Assembly: GCA_037446075.1 (NCBI GenBank)
Contig: JBBIJH010000037.1
Coordinates: 1-19,583 of the forward strand
Direction: 5' to 3'
DNA: 19,583 nt
Source of the DNA: JBBIJH01 sp037446075
GTDB taxonomy: Bacteria > Bacteroidota > Ignavibacteria > UBA10030 > JAHEZR01
Below, piece by piece: positions 7,090 through 14,764 of the stretch. The notes under the pieces were generated by a model, which worked only from the letters and a program-made list of their open reading frames with translations, did no database searches and was not told the DNA's origin. The position numbers were made by a program, and so were the translations under genes. The stretch's first letter is position 1. Each line of letters starts with the position of its first letter.

Positions 7090-9350
7090 AGGGTAGAATC
7101 GAGACAATTGGAATGATTGGTGTTCTTCCACTGCTGTTTCTCTTCGCTTCACGAACCCTTGCGGGTATGGGGGAGTGGATGAAGTACACGGACATTAAGA
7201 GCGTTGTCGGAATTGCCGTGAAGGGTACCACGCTCTGGGCGTCGACCCGTGGCGGCCTGTTTCGACTCAACCTTCCCGATACCTCATTTGTGACGTTCAC
7301 GAACTCCGAGGGGCTTACGAACAACAACCTCACTGCGATTGCGATCGACGATGAAGGCAAGATCTGGATTGGAACATCGAGCGGTGCAATTGATATTTAC
7401 GACTCCGAGACTGGGCAGTGGAAACGGATCAGAGACATCGTCCTCTCTGATCGAACCAAAAAAGGGATCACCGGGATTTATCCGCGACGGGATTCCATTT
7501 ACATCAGTGCTGAGTTCGGGGTCAGCCTCTTTCTTCGGGATCGCTTCGAGTTCCGGGAAACCTACTCGAAGTTCGGTTCCTTTCCATCTTCGATTCGTGT
7601 GAATAGTTTCCTGATCGCCGATGGGAAACTCTGGGCAGCCACACCTTCTGGCCTCGCGTTCGCGGATGCCAACAGCACGAATCTTGCTTCTCCCACATCC
7701 TGGTCAACCCACACTGTTGCAACAGGCCTTCCGTCCAATAACGTCAACGCGGTTTTGGCTTTCGATGGCAGTATCTATGCTGCCACCGATGGCGGCCTAG
7801 TGAGGCTCATTTCTTCCCGGTGGGAACGAATTGCCGCGCTATCGGGCCGGCGGGTGTCGCAGTTGGCGCAGTTGGCGAATCAGTTGTATGCCGTGGTTGA
7901 CCGCGAAGTGTATTCGATCACCGCTAACGGAACGGTCTCAAGCGTGGGTCCAAGCTTGCCCGGAGCTGTGAACGTTGTTTCGAGCGACCCTTCCGGAAAT
8001 CTTCTGGTCGGCGTAGAAAACAATGGGGTCGGGTTTCTGAAAGGATCGAGCTGGTCGTTGAAATTCCCTGACGGGCCTGGCTCCAATCTCTTCATCAGTG
8101 TCAAGGTTGATACAGCCGGCGTGCTCTGGAGCGCCACTGGAACGAATGGACGTGGTACGGGTTTCTCCAGCTTTGACCCGACGGCAGGATCGGGTCCACA
8201 GTGGAAGAACTATAACACCCGTTCGAACCCGGAGCTAAGGACAAACGACTATTACAAGGTCTCCATCGGAATCGGAAACAGCAAGTGGGTGAGTTCATGG
8301 GGCGAAGGAGTAGCGCGAGTCGCTCGCAGTGGCAGCCTGACGGTCTTTGGTCGAGAGAACGCAGGTCTTGTGGGAATCCCTGAGAATCCAAACTTCATCG
8401 TTATCGGAGACGTTGTGGCCGACAGGCGCGGCAATACATGGATGACTGTTCGAAGTGCGGCAAATGGCAATGTCCTGGCTGTCTTCCGCCCGGATTCGAC
8501 TTGGTTCTTTCTGCGAAACGGTTACAATCCTAATGTCACACTTTTGACATCACTGGCAATTGATCCTTTCGACACAAAGTGGGTTGTCTCTCAAGACCCC
8601 TTGAGGCCGGGGTTACTATACTTGAACGACGGAGGAACCCTCACGAACTTCAACGATGATGTCTGGAATATTCTCACCACGACAGATGGGCTTTCCAGTG
8701 ACAATATCACTGACCTCCTGGTGGACGAAGACGGGCAAGTTTGGGTGGGAACAGATTTGGGCCTGAATATCATTCTGAATCCAAGGTCGCCGAAAGGGAA
8801 TGTACGCCGCGTTTTCATTGCTCGAGAACAGTATGTCAATGACATCGCGGTCGATCCCCTCGGGAACAAGTGGGTTGCGACGAAAGAAGGAGTCTTCGTC
8901 CTCTCAACGGACGGGACTCGACTGCTCAATCAATACTCTGTATCCAATACGGAAGGCAAGCTGATCGGCGACGACGTTCGAGCGATCGCTTTCGATGACC
9001 GAAGAGGCATCGTGTACTTCGGAACAGAAAATGGGCTCTCCAGCTTAACCACCACAGCAATGGCCCCTCTGGAGACTTTTGTAGAGCTTTCGCTCTATCC
9101 GAACCCGTTCCGACCCCCCCGAGATCAGCTGTTGAACATCGACGGTTTGGTACGGAACTCTGGGATCAAGATTCTCAGTATCGACGGTAGACTCGTGAGG
9201 GAGTTCGCCTCGCCCGGTGGGCGGATTGCGTTCTGGGATGGCAGAGACGCAGCGGGCACGTTCGTTTCTTCTGGTATTTACGTCGTCGTTGCTATCTCGG
9301 AGAACGGAGAGGAAGTGACAAGAGGCAAAGTAGCGGTGGTGAGAGAATGA
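7086..9350 (+). CDS. PorZ-like two-component-regulator-propeller protein with T9SS-type C-terminal domain
   Basis: A 754-residue exported protein. A signal peptide (about residues 1-27, ending TLA|GMGEW) is followed by many Reg_prop propeller blades, for example GLTNNNLTAIAIDDEGKIW, GLSSDNITDLLVDEDGQVW and DIAVDPLGNKWVATKEG. The last 90 residues form a small beta-sandwich starting YPNPF (671-675) and ending SGIYVVV...GKVAVV, the pattern of T9SS sorting domains and FlgD-like Ig domains. Length, GEW opening and layout resemble PorZ, the T9SS surface component that binds A-LPS in Porphyromonas. A generic secreted propeller protein is the main alternative. TTG 7086 overlaps the ribH stop by 4 bp; ATG 7113 is a possible later start that would still keep a signal peptide. 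Confidence 0.75.
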   Translation: MKGRIETIGMIGVLPLLFLFASRTLAGMGEWMKYTDIKSVVGIAVKGTTLWASTRGGLFRLNLPDTSFVTFTNSEGLTNNNLTAIAIDDEGKIWIGTSSGAIDIYDSETGQWKRIRDIVLSDRTKKGITGIYPRRDSIYISAEFGVSLFLRDRFEFRETYSKFGSFPSSIRVNSFLIADGKLWAATPSGLAFADANSTNLASPTSWSTHTVATGLPSNNVNAVLAFDGSIYAATDGGLVRLISSRWERIAALSGRRVSQLAQLANQLYAVVDREVYSITANGTVSSVGPSLPGAVNVVSSDPSGNLLVGVENNGVGFLKGSSWSLKFPDGPGSNLFISVKVDTAGVLWSATGTNGRGTGFSSFDPTAGSGPQWKNYNTRSNPELRTNDYYKVSIGIGNSKWVSSWGEGVARVARSGSLTVFGRENAGLVGIPENPNFIVIGDVVADRRGNTWMTVRSAANGNVLAVFRPDSTWFFLRNGYNPNVTLLTSLAIDPFDTKWVVSQDPLRPGLLYLNDGGTLTNFNDDVWNILTTTDGLSSDNITDLLVDEDGQVWVGTDLGLNIILNPRSPKGNVRRVFIAREQYVNDIAVDPLGNKWVATKEGVFVLSTDGTRLLNQYSVSNTEGKLIGDDVRAIAFDDRRGIVYFGTENGLSSLTTTAMAPLETFVELSLYPNPFRPPRDQLLNIDGLVRNSGIKILSIDGRLVREFASPGGRIAFWDGRDAAGTFVSSGIYVVVAISENGEEVTRGKVAVVRE

Positions 9351-9453
9351 GGCACATGATTTCACAAAGCAATCAAAGAGGAACTCGGTGATCAAATCTA
9401 TTCTCAAATCAATCTTCCAACCTACCAGCACAAACCGCAGGGAGGACACACCA

Positions 9454-9726
9454 GTGGAGAACCACTACAAAGAAGAGATCTTCACTCGCCGGGTCCGCGC
9501 TGGAAAGCGGACGTACTTCTTCGACGTGAAGGCAACAAAATCAGAAAAGGATTTCTACATCACGATCACGGAAAGTAAGCGTGTCGGCGAGGAGGAGTAC
9601 GAGAAACATAAACTATTCCTATACAAGGAGGATTTCGAGAAATTTATGAACGCCCTCGCTGAGACAGTTACCTACATCCAGAACGAACTTCTCGTGAAGG
9701 CAGAAAACCCGGAGGTGACAAAGTAG
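9454..9726 (+). CDS. PUR-alpha-like nucleic-acid-binding protein (DUF3276)
   Basis: A small basic protein matching the DUF3276/PUR family widespread in Bacteroidota and relatives: EEIFTRRVRAGKRTYFFD, then VKATKSEKDFYITITESK and KHKLFLYKEDFEKF, ending in an amphipathic helix. Family members fold like PUR-alpha repeats and are thought to bind single-stranded DNA or RNA; the cellular role is not settled. GTG 9454 is preferred (90 residues) because GGAGGA lies 7 nt upstream and homologues begin just before the EEIF block. An alternative GTG at 9388 (112 residues), also with an SD (AGAGGA, 5 nt away), would add a basic tail. The next gene follows after 91 nt. Confidence 0.85.
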   Translation: MENHYKEEIFTRRVRAGKRTYFFDVKATKSEKDFYITITESKRVGEEEYEKHKLFLYKEDFEKFMNALAETVTYIQNELLVKAENPEVTK

Positions 9727-9733
9727 TGGCCCT

Positions 9734-9748
9734 GCCGGGATACCCGGC
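9734..9748 (+). other. Short GC-rich hairpin between DUF3276 and ferritin-like genes
   Basis: GCCGGG and CCCGGC flank an ATA loop, a perfect 6-bp stem only 7 nt after the DUF3276 stop codon. No T-run follows, so it is not a standard intrinsic terminator. It may be an mRNA-processing or stabilising element, or chance. Confidence 0.35.
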
Positions 9749-9817
9749 GATACGGGGGAAACGTTTGGCCAATCGTTGCGGACCGTAGCTCATTCCTACA
9801 AACTGAGGAGGCAAGGA

Positions 9818-10234
9818 ATGAAGAAGAGCAAGCTGATTCCCAAACTCCATGAACTACTTAACTACGAGCTTACCGGAGCTCTTCGGTATCTGTATTTTTC
9901 TTTCATGATATTTGGAGTACGGCGCCATCCTATCGTAGAATTCTTCAGGAAAGAGGCCGAGGAGTCAATCGGTCACGCCACAAGTCTAGGCGAAAAGATT
10001 ACGGCTCTTGGAGGAACGCCAGCAGTAGCGATCACCGAGGTCCTGAACAGCAAGAAGGATCTAGAGGACATCTTGCGTGAATCCCTTGAGCACGAGAAGT
10101 CCGCCGTAAAGAAGTATTCGGATCTTTTACAAGATGTGAAGGATGACCCCGTCCTCGATGCCTTTGTCCGGGATTTTGTAAGCGAAGAGCAGTCGCACGT
10201 CGAAGAGCTTGAGAAGATGCTTCGCGAGTCGTGA
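9818..10234 (+). CDS. Ferritin-like / bacterioferritin-family diiron protein
   Basis: A 138-residue four-helix-bundle protein. Helix A has LLNYELTGALRYLY with ligand E17; helix B has EAEESIGHA with H53; helix C has EHEKS; helix D has SEEQSHVEELE with an ExxH pair. These match the ferroxidase ligands of bacterioferritin, though helix B reads ExxxH (E49 to H53) where E. coli Bfr has ExxH. I recall this spacing in many bacterioferritin-like proteins, so it may be normal for the subfamily. The likely role is iron oxidation and storage or oxidative-stress protection. No obvious haem-ligand Met was identified. Start ATG 9818 has GAGGAGG 6 nt upstream; an open frame from 9776 is less likely. Confidence 0.85.
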   Translation: MKKSKLIPKLHELLNYELTGALRYLYFSFMIFGVRRHPIVEFFRKEAEESIGHATSLGEKITALGGTPAVAITEVLNSKKDLEDILRESLEHEKSAVKKYSDLLQDVKDDPVLDAFVRDFVSEEQSHVEELEKMLRES

Positions 10235-10281
10235 TCAAACCCCCATTTGATTTCTTACCAGTATTTCTCTCACTGAGGATT

Positions 10282-10309
10282 GCAATGACCCGATTCATCG
10301 GGTCGTTGC
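10282..10309 (+). terminator. Strong hairpin, possible terminator or leader structure
   Basis: Bases 10282-10294 pair with 10297-10309 as a near-perfect 12-13 bp stem (one T-G wobble), effectively closing a TTCA loop. The following bases are TGTTTA, a weak T-tract. It lies between the ferritin-like gene and the methyltransferase, only 7 nt before the latter's SD, so it could terminate upstream transcription or limit access to the SD. Confidence 0.5.
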
Positions 10310-10325
10310 TGTTTATGGAGGTGGT

Positions 10326-11363
10326 ATGGTTACTCGACTGAGTCTGAGTGAAGGGGTTCTCTCCCGTTCAAATCGCCTACCCGTACCGATTCTTGATGCG
10401 TTTGTAAATGTTCTGTTTGGAAAAGCTCTCATGGTTTGTAATGCATGCGGTCTTTTCGATCAGCTTCGCACATCTCCCCAATCGAGCAAGAAGCTTGCCG
10501 AAGCTCTTGGCGTCAGCGTTCAAGGCACGGAAGTCTTGCTCCGGGCGATGGAAGCCGGAGGATATGTAGTTCGCAACGGCGACCGATTTCGCAATTCGAG
10601 GTTCGCAGACCGATGGCTGACGAAGCATTCGCCTCACTATATCGGTCATCTCGTTCAGTACTTTGAGTCGCTTTATTCCCGCTGGGAATATCTGGGGAAA
10701 ACCGTTCAGAATGGGGGGCCAGAGAAATCTTATTTTGAGTTTTTCAGTGACAAAGACTGGGAAACGTATGTGCACGGGATGATGGAGTTAGGGAAGTTGC
10801 TCATGCCCCAAGTCCTGAAGCACGTGACAATTCCAGACAGCGCGCGCCAGCTTCTGGACCTTGGGGGCTCGCATGGTCTCTACTCAATTGAGCTCTGTAA
10901 GCGATACCCGCGCTTGCGGGCTCTAGTGCTTGACTTCGAGAAGGCAATCCGAATTGGAAAAAGGATTGCTGAGAGGTACGGATTGAGCGATCGTGTTCAG
11001 TACCGTGAGGTTGATTTCAGGCAGGGGGCCCTTGGAGATGGATATGATGTTATCCTGGCGTTCAACATTATCCATGGCCTGAAAGCCGCAGAGAATCTTG
11101 CCTTGATGAAGAGGCTCTCTGCCGCTCTGAACGAGGGTGGTACCCTCTTGATCATGGATCAGCTATACGATCGTCAAAGTGGCAGCTCACTTTCTCAGCT
11201 CATCTGTGCGATCGTCGGAGTGAATCTTTTTAATGAGATTGGTGGGATGTCCTACTCGCACTCGGAGATAAGGGAATGGTTAAAGGAAGCTGGCTTCACA
11301 AAGTGTAAACGAAAGGACCTTCGCGTCCCAGGCGTAGCGATTCTAAGCGCACGGAAATCTTGA
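10326..11363 (+). CDS. SAM-dependent O-methyltransferase (COMT/CrtF-like family)
   Basis: A 345-residue protein of the family-2 O-methyltransferase type. The N-terminal third is a winged-helix dimerisation domain (KLAEALGVSVQGTEVLLRAM...GGYV). The C-terminal Rossmann domain has SAM motif I LDLGGSHG (177-184), an acidic residue after strand 2 (VLDFEKA) and NIIHGLKAAEN, whose His aligns with the catalytic base region (ILHDWSDE) of plant COMT. Bacterial relatives methylate hydroxyls on carotenoids, bacteriochlorophyll side chains, quinones or antibiotics; no neighbour points to the substrate. ATG 10326 is supported by GGAGG 4 nt upstream. No biosynthetic cluster surrounds it, and its 3' end overlaps the radA promoter. 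Confidence 0.82.
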   Translation: MVTRLSLSEGVLSRSNRLPVPILDAFVNVLFGKALMVCNACGLFDQLRTSPQSSKKLAEALGVSVQGTEVLLRAMEAGGYVVRNGDRFRNSRFADRWLTKHSPHYIGHLVQYFESLYSRWEYLGKTVQNGGPEKSYFEFFSDKDWETYVHGMMELGKLLMPQVLKHVTIPDSARQLLDLGGSHGLYSIELCKRYPRLRALVLDFEKAIRIGKRIAERYGLSDRVQYREVDFRQGALGDGYDVILAFNIIHGLKAAENLALMKRLSAALNEGGTLLIMDQLYDRQSGSSLSQLICAIVGVNLFNEIGGMSYSHSEIREWLKEAGFTKCKRKDLRVPGVAILSARKS

Positions 11364-11388
11364 AACAGAAGGCCAACTTCGTTATATT
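11360..11388 (+). promoter_or_regulatory. Sigma70-type promoter for radA
   Basis: TTGAAA (11360-11365) and TATATT (11383-11388) are 17 bp apart. The -35 overlaps the stop codon of the methyltransferase gene (TGA 11361-11363). Transcription would start near 11395, leaving a leader of only about 18 nt before the radA ATG and excluding most of the AAGGA-like sequence at 11391. Confidence 0.65.
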
Positions 11389-11412
11389 CGAAAGGATTTT
11401 GTTGTCAAACCC

Positions 11413-12774
11413 ATGGCGAGAACACGAACAAAGTACGTATGTCAGAACTGCGGCACCGAGTCCCCACGGTGGATCGGCAAATGTCTGAACTGTGGGGAAT
11501 GGAACACCTTCGCCGAAGAGATCGTCACACGAGTTCGAGCGCGTCGAGGGAAAAGCGATCTTTCCGAAAGCCCCCATCCTGTAGCCATGACAGATGTCGA
11601 TACAGTTGAGAGTGAACGGATCAAAACGGGGATCGAGGAGTTTGACCGTGTCCTGGGCGGCGGGGTCGTCTTAGGCTCGGTCTGCCTCCTTGGTGGCGAC
11701 CCCGGAATCGGGAAATCCACCCTCATGATGCAAGTGGCCTCGAACCTCAGAGACTTCGTTGTGCTCTACATCACGGGCGAAGAGTCTATCAAGCAGATCA
11801 AGCTTCGGTCAGAACGGCTTCGTTTTCCTCCCTCGAAGAATTTTCTCCTGCTTGCGGAGACCAACCTTGAGATCATCGATGATGTTATTATCCGAGGGGA
11901 ACCCGATATTGTCGTCGTAGACTCTATCCAGACGATGTATCGGCCAGAGCTTGAAAGCGCCCCGGGGAGCGTCAGTCAAGTAAGAGAGTCAACGGCTCTC
12001 CTGATGAAGATCGCCAAAACGAAGAACATCCCGGTGTTTGTCATCGGACATGTGACAAAAGAAGGAGTGATTGCTGGCCCTCGGGTGATAGAACACATGG
12101 TGGATACCGTTTTGCAGTTCGAAGGGGAGCGACATTACTCCTATCGTATCCTGCGCTCAGTGAAGAACCGGTTTGGTTCTACGAATGAGATCGGCATCTT
12201 TCAGATGCACGATACGGGTCTTCGTGAAGTGAAGAATCCTTCGGAAGTCTTTCTCTCTGAGCGCAGTTACGGCACGTCTGGCTCTGCGGTCGTTGCGAGC
12301 ATGGAAGGGACTCGTCCGATCCTGATCGAAGTACAAGCCCTGGTAAGTCCGACAACGTACGGAATGCCACAGCGCACGTGCGCGGGATTTGACTACCGTC
12401 GGCTCTCGTTGCTCTTAGCTGTGCTTGAAAAGAGAGTAGGACTGCATCTGGGGAACTACGACGTCTTCGTGAATATCGCAGGCGGCGTGCGCATTGAAGA
12501 ACCAGCGGTGGATCTGGGCATCGCCGTTTCCATCGCTTCGAGTCTGCGAGACATACCTGTGGACTCCCAATCCGTGGCCGTCGGGGAGATTGGATTGGGC
12601 GGGGAGATTCGTACCATTAATCAGATTGAGAAGCGGATTCTCGAGGCGAAGAAACTTGGCTTCAAGCGGATCATCGTCCCGAAAAACAACCTGCGAGGTC
12701 TGACACTTAACGGGGAAATCGAGATCGTCGGAGTTGAGAGGATTCACCAAGCTCTGGAGGAACTGCTCAGTTAG
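11413..12774 (+). CDS. radA: DNA repair protein RadA (Sms)
   Basis: A 453-residue RecA-like helicase that promotes branch migration of recombination intermediates. The N-terminal zinc finger has C10, C13, C24 and C27. The ATPase core has Walker A GGDPGIGKST (94-103), a Walker B-like VVVDSIQT, and the RadA-specific KNRFG motif (251-255). The C-terminal third is the Lon-protease-like domain (DVFVNIAGG, EIGLGGEIR) with no need for catalytic activity. Length matches the family. ATG 11413 gives the standard N-terminus just before the zinc finger, but no good SD lies within the expected transcript, so initiation may be near-leaderless. The gene has its own promoter inside the end of the preceding gene. 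Confidence 0.96.
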   Translation: MARTRTKYVCQNCGTESPRWIGKCLNCGEWNTFAEEIVTRVRARRGKSDLSESPHPVAMTDVDTVESERIKTGIEEFDRVLGGGVVLGSVCLLGGDPGIGKSTLMMQVASNLRDFVVLYITGEESIKQIKLRSERLRFPPSKNFLLLAETNLEIIDDVIIRGEPDIVVVDSIQTMYRPELESAPGSVSQVRESTALLMKIAKTKNIPVFVIGHVTKEGVIAGPRVIEHMVDTVLQFEGERHYSYRILRSVKNRFGSTNEIGIFQMHDTGLREVKNPSEVFLSERSYGTSGSAVVASMEGTRPILIEVQALVSPTTYGMPQRTCAGFDYRRLSLLLAVLEKRVGLHLGNYDVFVNIAGGVRIEEPAVDLGIAVSIASSLRDIPVDSQSVAVGEIGLGGEIRTINQIEKRILEAKKLGFKRIIVPKNNLRGLTLNGEIEIVGVERIHQALEELLS

Positions 12775-12933
12775 TCCCTTGGCTGTCAGGTCTGTGCAAG
12801 AAAGTAAAGATCCTTCTTGTCCATCCAACACGGGAATGACTCTAAGGAATTTGATGCAGGAAACAGATTTCGTGTCCTTGGTGTTTCGTGGGCTGATTTT
12901 CTTGCCTGCCTCTATGCCACGTTAGGATACTAG

Positions 12934-13188
12934 ATGATGAATTTTTTTGGCCTGTTAGGACTGTGCTGCATCGCTGCCGCTTGGATTCCTCAGACACTGA
13001 AGACACTCCAAGAGAAACGGTGCGACATTCGAACCTCGTTTCTCGTCCTCTATATTATAGGTAGCGTCAGCCTCACGGTATATTCTATTCTTAACTTCGA
13101 TCTTGTCTTCCTGCTTTTGAATCTGCTTGCCACACTCCAGAGCATCATGAACTTCTACTACAGACTCTTCCCCAAGTTAAATCCATGA
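12934..13188 (+). CDS. SemiSWEET / PQ-loop small membrane transporter
   Basis: An 84-residue membrane protein with three predicted helices (about residues 4-22, 35-53 and 57-75), the size and topology of a bacterial SemiSWEET, which works as a dimer to let sugars or related small molecules diffuse across the inner membrane. The conserved P19-Q20 pair sits at the end of helix 1 (AAWIPQT), followed by the loop KTLQEKRCDIRTS typical of PQ-loop proteins. A second ATG at 12937 is an equally possible start; AGGA lies upstream. The gene ends in an ATGA overlap with rdgB, indicating coupled translation. Substrate cannot be read from the sequence. A run of seven T near its start is noted. Confidence 0.8.
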   Translation: MMNFFGLLGLCCIAAAWIPQTLKTLQEKRCDIRTSFLVLYIIGSVSLTVYSILNFDLVFLLLNLLATLQSIMNFYYRLFPKLNP

Positions 13189-13781
13189 AGCGACTGGTGC
13201 TTGCGACACGCAATCTCCACAAAGTGCGTGAGATCACGGAGATACTCGGCGATCTCTCAGTGGAAATTCTCTCTGCCGCAGACTTTCCCGACCTCCCACC
13301 ACTGACGGAAGATGGCAGCACTCTCGAGGAGAACGCGTTGAGGAAAGCGCGAGTCGTTTTTCAGGCAACAGGACTTCCGGCGCTGGCAGATGATTCCGGT
13401 CTCGAGGTCTTCTACCTTGCGAAGCGCCCCGGTGTCCACTCCGCACGGTATGCCGGAGCAAACGCCACCTACGAAGAAAACAACAAGAAACTTCTGGCGG
13501 AATTGAAGGGAGTTCCTCCGCGTCGACGAAATGCTCAGTTTCGGTGCGCCGTTGCTTTCGTCAGTGAGCGTGGCGAGCATGTTGTGGAAGGCGTGACGGA
13601 GGGGACAATCATGGAGGAGCCGCGTGGAGCGGGTGGCTTCGGCTACGATCCGCTCTTCCAACCCAATGGTTTTCAACAAACATATGCAGAAATGCTCCCC
13701 GAGTTGAAAAACAAAATCAGTCATCGTGCGAAAGCGCTCGAGAAGTTAAAGCTGCTGCTTCAAGACTACGTTTCGGGTTGA
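13185..13781 (+). CDS. rdgB: XTP/dITP diphosphatase (RdgB/HAM1 family)
   Basis: A 198-residue house-cleaning pyrophosphatase that hydrolyses dITP, dXTP and related non-canonical purine triphosphates to monophosphates, preventing their incorporation into DNA. The sequence shows the substrate loop LATRNLHKVREI (6-17), the catalytic ADDSGLEV with D69 and D70, PGVHSARYAG, GGFGYDPLF and a terminal SHRAKAL (179-185). Length and all motifs are standard, and no residue is missing. ATG 13185 overlaps the stop of the SemiSWEET-like gene by 4 bp (ATGA), so it depends at least partly on translation of that gene. A weak inverted repeat at 13811-13830 after the stop may mark the transcript end. Confidence 0.95.
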   Translation: MKRLVLATRNLHKVREITEILGDLSVEILSAADFPDLPPLTEDGSTLEENALRKARVVFQATGLPALADDSGLEVFYLAKRPGVHSARYAGANATYEENNKKLLAELKGVPPRRRNAQFRCAVAFVSERGEHVVEGVTEGTIMEEPRGAGGFGYDPLFQPNGFQQTYAEMLPELKNKISHRAKALEKLKLLLQDYVSG

Positions 13782-13830
13782 TCGGGTCGTCCGAAGGCAC
13801 AGCAGGTTTTGGGTTGGATTCTAGCCATCC

Positions 13831-13859
13831 TTGTTTCTTACCCTCAAAAATCTTATTTT
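13831..13859 (+). promoter_or_regulatory. Probable sigma70-type promoter for DUF4905-yjbQ-oxidoreductase run
   Basis: TTGTTT (13831-13836) and TATTTT (13854-13859) are separated by 17 bp. Transcription would start near 13866, about 20 nt before the ATG at 13886, with no clear SD in that short leader. The elements are weaker than those before radA and the PHP gene. Confidence 0.45.
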
Positions 13860-13885
13860 CATCTCCGTGCTAACGAGCTCTCTGT

Positions 13886-14764
13886 ATGAAGTTCTTCAGA
13901 ATCTTCCGCCAGAAGAAAATTCGACCGGCCTGGGAATTCAAGGCGAAGGGCTTTCTCTGGAGGATCGTTTTTTCTGGAGACGGGAGAATCGTGGGAGAGG
14001 ATCGTGATCAAATAGCAAAGTCAGTTAGTTTCTTTTGTCTCGATGAAATCACGGGGAGAGTCCTCTGGAGCGGTCTCGAATTCTCCGAGAAATGGTGGAT
14101 CGGAATCGAAGCGATTGACGGCGGGATTGTCTTCTTCCATGAGTATGTGAAGCCCGATCTGCCGCAGCACTTCAAGATTCTCGCGGTCGGTCTCGAAACG
14201 GGAAAGTTACTCTGGAGAAACGACGAACTTCAGCCGTTCCACATTGCGAAGGGAAAGATCTTAGCGGTTAAGGATCTCTTTGAGAAAAGAATCTATTATC
14301 AGCTCAACACTGCCACCGGGGAAGTTGAGAAAGAATTCTCTGAACAAGACGAAAACATCGGCCTTATCAGCAAGGGCCGAGAAAGTGGTGACGGGGCCAC
14401 GATCTTCCCTGAAATTCTCAGCGGGGACGTGGAAGGTTATGATCGGCTTGCCGACGTGATTCGACCGTATTGTGATCGAAGAAGAGTGGAAGGAAACGTC
14501 GAGTTCATCCTACACGGAGACCTGTTGATTTTCAATTACCACGAGACAGCCAAGTCGAGAATCGGGGATGAGCAGCTCCTGAATAACCACCTCAAGGTAG
14601 TCGGGCTGAGCCGAAAACATCTCGTCTATTCGGATTTGATTACTGAGAATGCCCATGCACCCGTTCCAGATTCGTTCTTTCTAAGAGGCGGCCAGCTTTT
14701 CTTCGTCAAAGAAAGAAACAGACTGGTTGCCGTTCGTCTGGATGCGTTGGCGTCCGCTCTTTAA
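13886..14764 (+). CDS. DUF4905-like / PQQ-propeller-like protein of unknown function
   Basis: A 292-residue protein without signal peptide or membrane segment, so probably cytoplasmic. The pattern of CLDEITGRVLW, AVGLETGKLLW and QLNTATGEVEKEF recalls PQQ-type propeller blades, and WRI...EKWWIGIEA with EYVKPDLPQHF resembles the DUF4905 family of Bacteroidota and relatives; this is from memory, not a search. Function is unknown. It follows a promoter-like sequence at 13831-13859 and is 29 nt from yjbQ, so it probably heads a three- or four-gene transcript. The start ATG 13886 is the first Met of the frame. It is unlike the lipoprotein at 4267-5412, which has clearly regular blades and a lipobox. 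Confidence 0.7.
   Translation: MKFFRIFRQKKIRPAWEFKAKGFLWRIVFSGDGRIVGEDRDQIAKSVSFFCLDEITGRVLWSGLEFSEKWWIGIEAIDGGIVFFHEYVKPDLPQHFKILAVGLETGKLLWRNDELQPFHIAKGKILAVKDLFEKRIYYQLNTATGEVEKEFSEQDENIGLISKGRESGDGATIFPEILSGDVEGYDRLADVIRPYCDRRRVEGNVEFILHGDLLIFNYHETAKSRIGDEQLLNNHLKVVGLSRKHLVYSDLITENAHAPVPDSFFLRGGQLFFVKERNRLVAVRLDALASAL

Noticed and set aside
9114..9120. Run of seven C in the T9SS-type domain of the PorZ-like gene, as a phase-variation tract
   Set aside because: Seven bases is short for slippage-based switching, and the frame is intact; nothing else suggests variation.
9818..10234. Missing bridging glutamate in helix B of the ferritin-like protein (Ser50 in the ExxH position)
   Set aside because: E49 gives an ExxxH pair, which I recall as common in bacterioferritin-like subfamilies, so this is probably normal rather than a lost site.
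12775..12933. Promoter, small gene or RNA in the 159-bp gap after radA
   Set aside because: Candidate -10 (TAGGAT) lacks a correctly spaced -35, and the open frame there has no coding character; nothing can be supported.
13257..13724. 155-codon minus-strand frame opposite rdgB
   Set aside because: Antisense to all conserved RdgB motifs, with no recognisable family or start signal.
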